This document shows, piece by piece, positions 1-8,600 of a stretch of DNA of 64,000 nt. The position numbers and the translations under genes were made by a program. The notes under the pieces are model-generated. The model made no database searches and had not been told where the DNA came from. It saw only the letters and a program-made list of their open reading frames with translations. Position 1 is the first letter of the stretch. Each line of letters opens with the position of its first letter. The stretch spans positions 310,001-374,000 of the forward strand of contig NZ_CP059675.1 in NCBI RefSeq assembly GCF_014069575.1. The letters run 5' to 3'. Source of the stretch: Schaalia sp. JY-X169 (GTDB taxonomy: Bacteria > Actinomycetota > Actinomycetes > Actinomycetales > Actinomycetaceae).

Positions 1-2
1 GC

Positions 3-284
3 GAAGAACAATCCTCCCCCACTCGGCTGGTTGTGGGGGGCGCCCTCCCCTCCCGGGACGCACGCTTCAGTTCCTGGCAACAGGTCGACGAGATTTATGC
101 GGACGACACAAGGGGGCGGGAGGTATGCGCGCAGCTATTCTTGGCGCAGACGCAAGAGGAGGCGGACCTGCTAATAGGGCAGCTCTTTGAGGAGGCCCTG
201 ATGTGGTACGACATCAGCGAGCGTACTGACTTAGGCGACGCCCTCGTTCGTGCCAAACCGGTCGACGAAGTTGGAGAGGATTAG
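3..284 (+). CDS. C-terminal part of an unrecognised acidic protein (5' end outside window)
   Basis: The reading frame is open from base 3, so this is probably the tail of a longer gene that starts upstream of the window; an internal GTG at 33 is a possible but unsupported start. The visible 93 residues are acidic and mostly soluble-looking, with a helical stretch rich in Glu and Leu and no motif I recognise. Its last 54 bases overlap the end of the convergent amidotransferase gene, which is unusual and lowers confidence. No function can be proposed. Confidence 0.4.
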   Translation, partial: EEQSSPTRLVVGGALPSRDARFSSWQQVDEIYADDTRGREVCAQLFLAQTQEEADLLIGQLFEEALMWYDISERTDLGDALVRAKPVDEVGED

Positions 285-980
285 GTGGGCTGGCGACACA
301 TCGACGCCGCGCACCCGTTCCTCAACCCTGGGCCGTTCCTCTTTCGGATAGTAGCCATGATCCTCAAACACGTCGATGCGCACCGAAATGCCTTCAAAAT
401 CTAGTTCAGGATGGAACTGCGTCAGGTAGATGTTGTTGCGAATGCGCGCCATCTGAAGTGGGGCGACCGTGCCCGTCACTAGCGGCACCATCTGCGGTGG
501 GTGCTCGACAACCGATTCATGGTGCCCGACGTAGGCGCGGAAAGTATCCGGAATGCCATTGAGAATCGGATCGACCCGACCCTGCGGGGTCACGGTCAAC
601 TGCGGCGCCGTAATGTCCTCTGAAATGGCTGGACTCACGCTCCCGCCAAGCATGCGCGCCATAATCCCCAGGCCGTAGCAGATCCCCAAAATCGGGAAAT
701 CTTCTGCGATGGCCCTTTCCGAAAGCCGCGTCAGGTTTTGCTCCACGTCGAGTTGCCGCAGGCTCTTGCTGTCTTCCGGCGCTGACACATCGAAGTGGGA
801 ACCGCACATGATGATGCCGTCCCAGTGCTGCAAGTTAATATCGGGGAACGGATCCCGCTCAAGACGGACATTGACAAGCTCATCGTCGCGCAATCCCGTG
901 AACTTGAGCATGGCTTGACGTTCCGAAATCGCAACTTTCTCGTAAATTCGCGTCGTGAACATAAGGAAGCGTCTGGCCAT
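231..980 (-). CDS. Class I glutamine amidotransferase-like protein
   Basis: A 249-residue stand-alone GATase1 domain. The nucleophile elbow GICYGLG places the catalytic Cys at residue 101, and QFHPELD supplies His190 and Glu192, so the triad is complete. Family members resemble the amidotransferase half of GMP synthase (GuaA) but lack the synthetase domain; such stand-alone enzymes remove the amide of glutamine or act on gamma-glutamyl compounds, and the substrate here is unknown. The ATG at 980 is divergent from the hisN-like gene, with 67 bases between them. It is probably a single-gene unit, because the only neighbour on its 3' side is convergent. Confidence 0.85.
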   Translation of the reverse strand: MARRFLMFTTRIYEKVAISERQAMLKFTGLRDDELVNVRLERDPFPDINLQHWDGIIMCGSHFDVSAPEDSKSLRQLDVEQNLTRLSERAIAEDFPILGICYGLGIMARMLGGSVSPAISEDITAPQLTVTPQGRVDPILNGIPDTFRAYVGHHESVVEHPPQMVPLVTGTVAPLQMARIRNNIYLTQFHPELDFEGISVRIDVFEDHGYYPKEERPRVEERVRGVDVSPAHLILSNFVDRFGTNEGVA

Positions 981-1047
981 GGTTGCAGTCTAGTCAGCCC
1001 GGGGGCGTCTGGCCCTCATTCGGGCACCATCAAGATAGTCTCTACAC

Positions 1048-1842
1048 ATGTCTCAAACGCGACGATACATCGACGACCTCCGCCTAGCACACGTCCTCGC
1101 AGACCAGGCTGACCACCAGAGCATGAACCGCTTCCAAGCGGATGATCTTCTCGTGGAAGAAAAGCCAGATTACACGTTGGTTTCGGATGCCGATAAGGCC
1201 GTGGAAGACCAGATCCGCCTTCAGCTCGGCACATCCCGGTCACGGGACTCCGTCCTCGGTGAGGAACGTGGAACAAGCGGTTCCTCAAGTCGGCAATGGA
1301 TTATTGACCCGATTGACGGGACCAGCAACTTTGTGCGAGGGGTTCCGGTATGGGCGACACTTATCGCCCTTGTCGAGGACGGCGAGGTCGTAGTCGGACT
1401 GGTATCCGCTCCCGCTCTGAAGCGTCGGTGGTGGGCGGCGAAAGGTATGGGCGCTTTCGCAGGGACGTCACTTATGAGGTCACGACAACTGCAGGTCTCA
1501 CGTGTAGCGCATGTCCATGACGCATTCTTCTCGTACTCGTCTCTGCAGGGTTGGCTGGCAGCTGGACGAGGACGGAGCTTCCTCGACTTTCAGGCGTCCT
1601 GCTGGCGAACAAGGGGATTTGGGGACTTCTGGAGCTACATGATGGTTGCTGAGGGCAGCGTTGATGTTGCCGCAGAACCTGAGCTGGCACTGTATGACAT
1701 GGCGGCGTTGGTTCCCATTGTGCAGGAGGCCGGAGGACGGTTCACGTCGCTAGATGGTGAACCTGGCCCATGGGGCGGAAATGCAATCGCTTCCAATGGG
1801 CTCATTCATGAGGCTGCAATCGAAGCCCTGAAGCCGCGATGA
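1048..1842 (+). CDS. hisN: Inositol-monophosphatase family protein, probably histidinol-phosphatase
   Basis: A 264-residue member of the Mg-dependent IMPase fold. The metal-binding signatures are intact: Glu72-Glu73 in GEERG, Asp87 and Asp90 in the DPIDGTSNF loop, and Asp217 in YDMAAL. The stretch after the loop (VRGVPVWATLIALVEDGEVV) and the later GDFWSYM and PWGGN segments are typical of the actinobacterial HisN group, which dephosphorylates L-histidinol phosphate in histidine synthesis; inositol phosphatase activity cannot be excluded. It lies beside aroA and rsgA, a neighbourhood often seen in actinobacteria. It converges on rsgA with a 14-base gap and no obvious terminator between. Confidence 0.8.
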   Translation: MSQTRRYIDDLRLAHVLADQADHQSMNRFQADDLLVEEKPDYTLVSDADKAVEDQIRLQLGTSRSRDSVLGEERGTSGSSSRQWIIDPIDGTSNFVRGVPVWATLIALVEDGEVVVGLVSAPALKRRWWAAKGMGAFAGTSLMRSRQLQVSRVAHVHDAFFSYSSLQGWLAAGRGRSFLDFQASCWRTRGFGDFWSYMMVAEGSVDVAAEPELALYDMAALVPIVQEAGGRFTSLDGEPGPWGGNAIASNGLIHEAAIEALKPR

Positions 1843-1856
1843 TGCGTCGATAGGTG

Positions 1857-2909
1857 CTACCAGTTGTCCTGGGGGAGACCGGCGATGAGTGTCCGCGCAC
1901 GTGCCACGATGCCCGCCCTGCGCTGAGGGGCTAGCAGCGAATCGTCTGCTTCGCCAACTTTTGCAAACGGTCCGGCCTGTGCCACCCACTCATCGAGGGC
2001 GCACGACACCTCCGATGATGTGTGCGTACAGTTCGGCAGGCAGAACTCAGTTACGGCCACAAGGTCGGGGAATACCGCCAGAACGTCCTCGACGTCAGCA
2101 TGGGCAAGGCCGAAGGATCGAACACCTGGCGTGTCAACCAACCATCCCCCTTTAGGGAGTTCTAGTGCCACGGAACTGGTAGAGGTGTGGCGCCCCTTTC
2201 CCGTCGCGACATTGACTTCACCCACACTGCGCCCCAATCCTGGAATCAAGGCATTGATGAGAGTCGACTTACCGACCCCCGAATGACCGATGAGGACGGA
2301 GAAGTGGCCCTTCAGCAGGGTTGCTATCTTGTCGAGGCCGTCGCCTGTCACCAAGTTTGCGGTAACGATCTCCAGATCGAAGCTGTCAAACAATGCCGTG
2401 AAATCACCAGGGTCGGCGAGATCGGTTTTCGTCATGCACAGAAGGGCTGGGACACCTGCTTCGCGTGCTGCGACCAGGCACCTTTCCACCATTCCCACGC
2501 GAGGTGTCGGATTCGCAGAAGCGGTGACGATAACCATGAGATCCGTGTTGGCGACAATGATTTTTTCCCCACGCCCGTCTTCGGCCTCTTCGAGACTGCG
2601 TCGCAGGACGTTGGTGCGTTCCTCGACGTGCGCGATTCGTGCCAACGTGTCCACCCGGCCGCTGAGGTCGCCGGTGAGGCGCACAAAGTCTCCAATGACA
2701 ACTGCGCCCCGCGGAATCTCGCGGGCCTTCACCGCCTGCAGCAGCGGGCCTGAAGATGTGGATACGGCAAACCGCCCTCGGTCGACGGCTACAACGCGGC
2801 CCAGGGGACGCGCTGAATAGTCCGGTCTGCGTTTGGTTCGAGGACGGGAACCTTTTGTCGGTCGGACGCGGACGCGTTCATCATCAGTTCCCGTATCGAG
2901 TCTGGCCAC
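1857..2909 (-). CDS. rsgA: Ribosome small-subunit-dependent GTPase A
   Basis: A 350-residue circularly permuted GTPase that helps mature the 30S subunit. In order: a basic N-terminal extension, an OB-fold domain (about 35-100), the permuted G domain with G4 TKTDL (160-164), the P-loop GHSGVGKS (208-215) and DTPG (259-262), then a zinc knuckle. The knuckle ligands Cys290, Cys294, His296 and Cys303 are all present. It lies 66 bases downstream of aroA on the same strand, so the two are probably cotranscribed. Length and motif spacing are normal for the family. Confidence 0.95.
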   Translation of the reverse strand: MARLDTGTDDERVRVRPTKGSRPRTKRRPDYSARPLGRVVAVDRGRFAVSTSSGPLLQAVKAREIPRGAVVIGDFVRLTGDLSGRVDTLARIAHVEERTNVLRRSLEEAEDGRGEKIIVANTDLMVIVTASANPTPRVGMVERCLVAAREAGVPALLCMTKTDLADPGDFTALFDSFDLEIVTANLVTGDGLDKIATLLKGHFSVLIGHSGVGKSTLINALIPGLGRSVGEVNVATGKGRHTSTSSVALELPKGGWLVDTPGVRSFGLAHADVEDVLAVFPDLVAVTEFCLPNCTHTSSEVSCALDEWVAQAGPFAKVGEADDSLLAPQRRAGIVARARTLIAGLPQDNW

Positions 2910-2975
2910 GCCGTTCCTTTTCTCGCCGAGTGAGGCAGATGGGTTCGCCCCGGTTGATCTGGTCTGATGTCGAGA

Positions 2976-4379
2976 CTACTCTGCCCCCGAAATCAGCGCC
3001 GGGTTCGCGAAGACCTCCGCCATGGTCAATGTGCTGGGAGAGTCGGCGCCCTGGAGCATCGCATGCCAGCGCGCGGTGAACATTGGGAGTGTCTTTGCGG
3101 TGGTTCCGATGTTTGCAACCCTGCACCCAGGCGTGCGGAGGCCCACGATGGCGCCGAATGTCGCCATGCGATGGTCCTCATAAGTCTGTATGTCCGCACT
3201 ATGCGTTGGTGCGGGGATGATGTGGATACCATCGCGCATGACACGGGCATTGGCGCCGAGGCGTCGTATCTCAGTGGCCATCGCCTCAAGACGGTCAGTT
3301 TCGTGACCTCGCAAGTGGCCGATTCCGCGCAGGGTTGACGGTGATGTGGCGAAGACGCAGAGGGCGGCCACCGTTGGTGCCAGCTCGCCATACGCCCCCA
3401 TGTCGAGGTCGAGGCCGGGCCAAGTCAACCCAAGCGGGGCACTTGCCGTAAGTCCCTGAGCGCTGAGGGCCACTGTGGCACCAAACTGGGGGAGGAGCTC
3501 CACCCAGTACTTGCCAACCTGATCCGTATGGGCGGGCCAGTCTTCAATCGTGATGGTTCCCCCGCAAAGCAGGGCGGCCGCTAAGAAAGGTCCGGCATTG
3601 GCAAGGTCAGGCTCGATCTGGATGGGGTTACCCGCGGGACGGGTTGGGTCTGTCTTCCAGCTCCAAGAAGTGGTCCTCTGGATATCGACACCCTGCTCAG
3701 CCAGCATGTCAAGGCTCATTGCGACATAGGGCCATGACGGCAGACGACCTTCCGCACGGAGCACAGTGGGTTTGGAGATGAGGGGGGATGCGAGCAGTAG
3801 GGCTGAGAGGTATTGCGAAGAACTGGAGGTATCGATACCAACCTGGTCGCTTCCGTCGCACTTTGTGGATGTGGCCTTTTTCTTACGGGCAGGAATACCC
3901 GTGATGGTCACCGGCAGGAAGCCCTTGCGTTTGCCGTATTTGACTCGTGCTCCCAGCGCCTGCAGGGAGTCCATGAGTGGGGTGATCGGTCGTGACTCGG
4001 CTGACGGGTCGCAGACCAGGGTGGTTTTTCCGTCCGCGAATGCCGCCAGCGCCGAACCGAAACGCATGACGGTGCCCGCCTGCCCGCAGTCAATCGTTGA
4101 CCCGCCACGCAGTCGGGATGCCGGCATGATGGTGAGGGAGCGGGGATCGTCCTCGAAAACAAACTCTGCGCCGAGTGCGACCATCGCCTTTGCCGCCAGG
4201 TAGGTGTCCCGGGAGGCGAGGGCGCCCGAGATCTTCGTTGGATTCTGGGCGATCGTGCCAATTACAAATGCGCGTGACGTTTGCGATTTCGATCCGGGTA
4301 GCAGGACGGTCGCATTCACTGGTCCGCTTGGCGTGGGAGCGGGCCAATACTCGTCGCCACCAGCGTTACTTATAGTCAC
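2976..4379 (-). CDS. aroA: 3-phosphoshikimate 1-carboxyvinyltransferase (EPSP synthase)
   Basis: This enzyme transfers the enolpyruvyl group of PEP to shikimate 3-phosphate, the step before chorismate. The inside-out alpha/beta barrel signatures are present: LPGSKSQTSRAF near the N terminus, CGQAGTVMRF, SRPITPLMDSL and GIGHLRGHETDRL. I chose the GTG at 4379 (467 residues). A GGAGG lies four bases upstream, and the protein then begins just before the conserved EYWPAP stretch; the frame stays open to 4454 but the extra residues do not look like the family. It heads an aroA-rsgA unit and is divergent from sigH. Its product chorismate can feed the menaquinone genes further along. Confidence 0.93.
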   Translation of the reverse strand: MTISNAGGDEYWPAPTPSGPVNATVLLPGSKSQTSRAFVIGTIAQNPTKISGALASRDTYLAAKAMVALGAEFVFEDDPRSLTIMPASRLRGGSTIDCGQAGTVMRFGSALAAFADGKTTLVCDPSAESRPITPLMDSLQALGARVKYGKRKGFLPVTITGIPARKKKATSTKCDGSDQVGIDTSSSSQYLSALLLASPLISKPTVLRAEGRLPSWPYVAMSLDMLAEQGVDIQRTTSWSWKTDPTRPAGNPIQIEPDLANAGPFLAAALLCGGTITIEDWPAHTDQVGKYWVELLPQFGATVALSAQGLTASAPLGLTWPGLDLDMGAYGELAPTVAALCVFATSPSTLRGIGHLRGHETDRLEAMATEIRRLGANARVMRDGIHIIPAPTHSADIQTYEDHRMATFGAIVGLRTPGCRVANIGTTAKTLPMFTARWHAMLQGADSPSTLTMAEVFANPALISGAE

Positions 4380-4513
4380 TCGACCTCCAAGGTCATTGGG
4401 CTGTGGGCGTAGACTCGAGCACAGAATATGGGTGTTGGTTAGCATTGTGCTCAAAATAGAGACGTTTTGCCACTACGGATCACAGAGCAGGCGGCGTTGA
4501 GAGAGGATTCGGG

Positions 4514-5164
4514 GTGGAAGTGAGAGCGAGACCTGCGTCCTCGGACTCAGATCAGCGGTTTGAGGCCGAAGCCCTGCCATTCCTGGATCAAATCTACGGG
4601 GGCGCCCTCGCGCTGACCAGGAACCCTGCTGACGCAGAGGACCTGACGCAGGAGGTGTTCCTAAAGGCGTTTCTGGCCTTTGACACTTTCGAATCTGGGA
4701 CCAATGTGCGTGCATGGCTGTACCGCATCTTGACCAACACGTTCATTTCGAACTATCGCAAATCATCGCGCGACCTCAACCACATTGGGCAACCCCTACC
4801 CCAGGACTGGCAGTTGCGTAGCGATGCCGAAGGCGGTGCGGGCACCGGAGATGCTTCAGAAGGTGGGGCGGTGAGTCGCGCGTACGCGCCCTCTGCAGAA
4901 AGCGAGGCACTCAAGCATTTTGAGCGGGATGAGGCCTACTCGCTTCTGGGTTCGCTCCCGGAGAACCAGCGAACTTCAGTGTATCTGGCAGACGTTATGG
5001 GCCTGACCACCAAAGAAATTGCGGAACTTATGGACGTTCCCCAGAACACGGTGCTGAGTCGTATCCATCGCGGAAGAATCCGCCTGCGAGAGATTACAGC
5101 GGCCAGGGGACTAAACCAGACTGATGGCAAGGTAACCAGCGGGACGGAGGCAAAGAATGTGTGA
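4514..5164 (+). CDS. sigH: ECF RNA polymerase sigma factor, SigH/SigR family
   Basis: A 216-residue group 4 sigma factor. Region 2 is seen in [20 protein letters not shown] and the following [19 protein letters not shown]. Region 4 is seen in [20 protein letters not shown] and the helix-turn-helix around [20 protein letters not shown]. The linker between them (about 95-135) is long and Gly/Glu-rich. Relatives (Streptomyces SigR, Mycobacterium SigH) direct the thiol-oxidative and heat stress regulon and are held by a zinc anti-sigma factor encoded next. Here the next gene overlaps the stop by eight bases but encodes only a miniature version. I looked for a SigR-type autoregulatory promoter upstream and did not find a convincing one. 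Confidence 0.93.
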   Translation: MEVRARPASSDSDQRFEAEALPFLDQIYGGALALTRNPADAEDLTQEVFLKAFLAFDTFESGTNVRAWLYRILTNTFISNYRKSSRDLNHIGQPLPQDWQLRSDAEGGAGTGDASEGGAVSRAYAPSAESEALKHFERDEAYSLLGSLPENQRTSVYLADVMGLTTKEIAELMDVPQNTVLSRIHRGRIRLREITAARGLNQTDGKVTSGTEAKNV

Positions 5165-5315
5165 TCAGGAATCTTGCGCTGAAGATTGTGACAGCTGGAT
5201 CAGTGAGGTTGAGGTCGTCACCGTGCTACGGGAATGCCTCTGCGTGTCGCCACCTCCGGAGCTGCGGGCCCGGATCATCCTTCGAATTCAGACGGAGTGT
5301 GGGCAGAGCGAGTAG
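5157..5315 (+). CDS. Miniature RsrA/RshA-like anti-sigma factor lacking the central zinc motif
   Basis: A 52-residue cysteine-rich protein whose ATG overlaps the sigH stop by eight bases, with GGAGG ten bases upstream, so translational coupling is likely. The C-terminal half ([18 protein letters not shown]) resembles the tail of mycothiol-system anti-sigma-R factors, and position after sigH fits. The family's central His-x3-Cys-x2-Cys segment is absent and there is no histidine at all. Instead there are six cysteines, at 2, 7, 11, 27, 29 and 48. It may be a naturally shortened redox switch, a degenerate anti-sigma factor, or the product of an internal deletion of roughly 40 residues. The family assignment rests on context plus a short match. 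Confidence 0.65.
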   Translation: MCDQESCAEDCDSWISEVEVVTVLRECLCVSPPPELRARIILRIQTECGQSE

Positions 5316-5452
5316 TGCGGTGGCGCAAACTGGACCGCCAAATCCGCAAACCGTGAGTGAAACCTCGGCTTCAGGCTTATGTACTGCGCCCCAGATGTGC
5401 GATTATTAGCAGTGTTGTGCACCCAGAAGGGTACAGACGGAAGGATTTGGAT

Positions 5453-5527
5453 ATGAGTACGCGAGGACGGAAGCGTCGTGATCGTCGCAAGAAGGCAGCG
5501 AACCACGGTAAGCGCCCAAACAGCTGA
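5453..5527 (+). CDS. Ribosomal protein bL37 (24 residues)
   Basis: A tiny highly basic ORF: it begins MSTRGRKRRDRRKKA and ends ANHGKRPNS. This matches the conserved actinobacterial mini-protein first seen as an extra large-subunit protein in mycobacterial ribosomes (bL37), which is typically 24 residues. To my knowledge the mycobacterial gene also sits close to the sigH/anti-sigma pair. An AAGGA element lies upstream of the ATG, and a strong perfect hairpin follows 24 bases after the stop. Twelve of the 24 residues are Arg, Lys or His, as expected for an rRNA-contacting peptide. Confidence 0.85.
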   Translation: MSTRGRKRRDRRKKAANHGKRPNS

Positions 5528-5550
5528 TCTTTCGATCTCTGTGAGATTGT

Positions 5551-5578
5551 AACGGCCCACGAAAACTCGTGGGCCGTT
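5551..5578. terminator. Perfect 12-bp hairpin between bL37 and kgd
   Basis: The left arm AACGGCCCACGA (5551-5562) and right arm TCGTGGGCCGTT (5567-5578) are exact complements around an AAAC loop. It lies between the bL37 stop and the convergent kgd stop at 5621. There is no clear T-run on either side, so it is probably a bidirectional terminator of the T-poor kind common in high-G+C bacteria. Confidence 0.75.
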
Positions 5579-5620
5579 GGCATACCCGCTGCATTGAGTT
5601 CACCAGCGGCTACGGGTGCG

Positions 5621-8600
5621 CTACGCGAAGGCCTCCGTCAAGAGAGCGGCTCGTTCCTCTTGGTGGCGCCATGACAACCCCGTAGCTGGCGATGCTCCTT
5701 CATGCCGCGATATGACCCGAACTGAAGGTAGATCTCCTGCCAGGCCACTGAAGTTGGGTAGCAGCCCAAGGCGGGGGAACAAGTTCATCGCCAAGAAGAA
5801 CCAGGCCCCCTGGTTCTCCGGCTCGTCCTGAACCCAGACGACCTCGGCGTTCTCATATGGAGCGAGTGCCTCAGCCAGTTCCGAGGTCGCCAGAGGATAG
5901 AACTGCTCCAACCGCACAACTGCGACATCCGTGCGATTTTGCGCGTCGCGTTCCTTGATCAGGTCATAGTAGATACGCCCGGAGCAAACCAGGACCCTGC
6001 GCACGCCGCTGGCGTTCTGGCCCACGTCCCTGCTTACCTCTCCGATTACGGGAAGGAAAGTCCCCGAAGTAAATTCATCAACCGAAGAGGTCGCTGCCGA
6101 CAGGCGCAGCAGCTGCTTGGGGGTGAACTCAATCAGAGGGGTTCGCGGTCGACGGTACGCCTGGTGGCGCGTCAAATGGAAGTGATTCGCCGGGGTGGAA
6201 GGCTGGCAAATCCACATGTTGTCTTCGGCAGCCAACTGCAGGTAGCGCTCAATCCTTCCGGAAGAGTGGTCAGGGCCTTGGCCTTCGTAGCCGTGTGGAA
6301 GCAACAGTGTCACAGATGAGGCCTGGCCCCATTTTTGCTCGGCTGAAGAGATGAACTCGTCAACTACTGTTTGCGCTCCGTTGGCGAAGTCGCCGAACTG
6401 TGCCTCCCAAGCCACGAACACCTCCGGACGTTCAACCGAGTAGCCGTACTCGAATGCCAGTGGCCCGTATTCGGAAAGAGGGGAGTCGTAGATGGAGAGC
6501 TTCGCCTGGTCTTCAGTGAGGAAGTCCAGGGGAGTGAACTCCCGTCCGTCACTTTGATCATGGAGCACTGCGTGGCGCTGAACAAAGGTTGCGCGTCTCG
6601 TGTCCTGACCTGTGACGCGAACAGGCGTCCCGTCCATCAGCATCGTGCCCCATGCCAACAGCTCGGCGAAGCCCCAGTCGATTGGCGCTTCACCCTTCGA
6701 CATAGCGAGTCGACGTTCGCTCAGTTGACGGAGTTTCTTGTGGGGGGTGAAACCCTCGGGGAATGCGTTGTATGCCTCTCCGACTCGTTCCAGCTGCTCT
6801 GCTGTGACCGCGGTTTCCCAACCGATCATCATGCCCGCACCCGGCTTTTGAGACTCTGGAACCTCCAGACCATAGCGCTCTTGGACTCGGTCCTTGACGT
6901 CGGTGTTGGACCTTTCTGAGGGATCGGGCAGACCACCGCGCGAACGAGTCTCCTCAAGAATCTTGCCGAGCTCAGTTTCAAACTCCGCGGTTACCGTCCT
7001 CGCCTCCTCAATTGTGATGTCACCACGACCAACTAGGTTGCTGGTATAGACCTCTAGGGTTGAGGGAAGCGAGTTGATCATCTCGTACATCACAGGCTGT
7101 GTCATTGAAGGGTCGTCGCCCTCGTTGTGACCGCGACGTCGGTAACAGACGAGGTCGATGAGGACGTCCTTGTTGAACTCTTCCCTGTACTTGAACGCGA
7201 GTGTTGCCACGCGAACAACGGCTTCCGGATCGTCACCGTTGACATGGAAGATAGGGATCTGTAGGCCCTTGGCCAAGTCTGTCGGGTAGCGGGTCGACCG
7301 CCCCGAAGTCGGCCCCGTCGTGAAACCTATCTGGTTATTGACGATGACGTGCAGGGTACCACCCGTCTTGAATCCGCTGAGCTGACTCATGTTGAGGCAT
7401 TCGTAGACGACGCCCTGCCCAATGAACGCAGCGTCACCATGGACGAGGACGGGCATGACTGGGAAGCCGGGCTCATTCAAACGGTCTTCCATAGCCCGGC
7501 TGATACCGAGCAGCACCCCGTCAGCAGCTTCAAGGTGCGAAGGGTTCGCAGCGAGGTAGACGCGCGTACCAACTCCGTCGCCCGCTCTGAAGAAACCCTC
7601 TGTGCCCAGATGGTACTTGACGTCGCCGGAGGACTCTGTGCCGCGTAGATGTGGACTACCTTCAAACTCCGAGAAGATCTGCGAGTAGGACTTCCCCGCG
7701 ATGTTGGCCAGAACATTGAGCCTGCCCCGGTGAGCCATACCAATCGTGACTTCGTAGAGACCAGTGTTGGCTGCGTCGGTCAGTACCGCGTTGAGGAACG
7801 GTATTAGAGACTCTCCACCCTCGAGGGAGAACCGTTTCTGACCCGTGTATTTCGTCTGTAGAAACGCCTCGAAGGCCTCCGCGCGGACCAGTGTCGAAAG
7901 GATCTCACGCTGTTCCCTTGGAGAAGGCTTCTGATAGGGCGCCTCCACTTCAGACTGCACCCAAGTGCGCTGGGTGGGGTCCTGAATGTGCATGTATTCG
8001 ATCCCGACTGACCGTGTGTACGTGTCACGGAGTCGGCGCAAGAGATCGCGCAGCCTCATGCTTGGTGCGTCTCCGAAGCCCCCTGTTGGGAACTCCCTAT
8101 CGAGATCCCAGAAGGTCAGCCCATAGCGACGCAGCTCTAGGTCGGGATGGCGACGCACACGGTAGGCGAGGGGGTCGGTGTCGGCCGCCAGGTGGCCCCG
8201 TGAGCGATAGGCGTGGATCAGCTCCGCAATGCGGGTTTGCTTGCCTTTCTCAGCTGCCGAGTCATAGATCAGGTCCCGCTCCCAGCGGTACGGCGGATAT
8301 GGGACCTGCAGTGCATCGAAAATACGGTCGTAAAATCCGTCCTCGCCCCGCAAGCGAGCAGAAAGTACCTTGAGGAGGGCCCCCGATGCGGCACCTTGGA
8401 TCACTCGATGATCGTAGGTTGAGGTGGCATACATGATCTTTCCGACCCCGAGGTCGGCCAGCCGTTCCGTTGGGGCTCCAGACCATTCCGCCGGATAGTC
8501 GGTCGCACCGATACCAATAATGACGCCCTGGCCTGTCATCAAACGAGGAACGGAGAAGGTGGTCCCAATCGTTCCCGGGTTGGTTAGCGATACGGAAGCG

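Noticed and set aside
2187-2820. Long plus-strand frames opposite rsgA
   Set aside because: They are antisense shadows of a well-supported gene and show no domain features.
4380-4513. SigR-type promoter (GGAAT-N18-GTT) between aroA and sigH
   Set aside because: No pair of elements with acceptable match and spacing was found on either strand.
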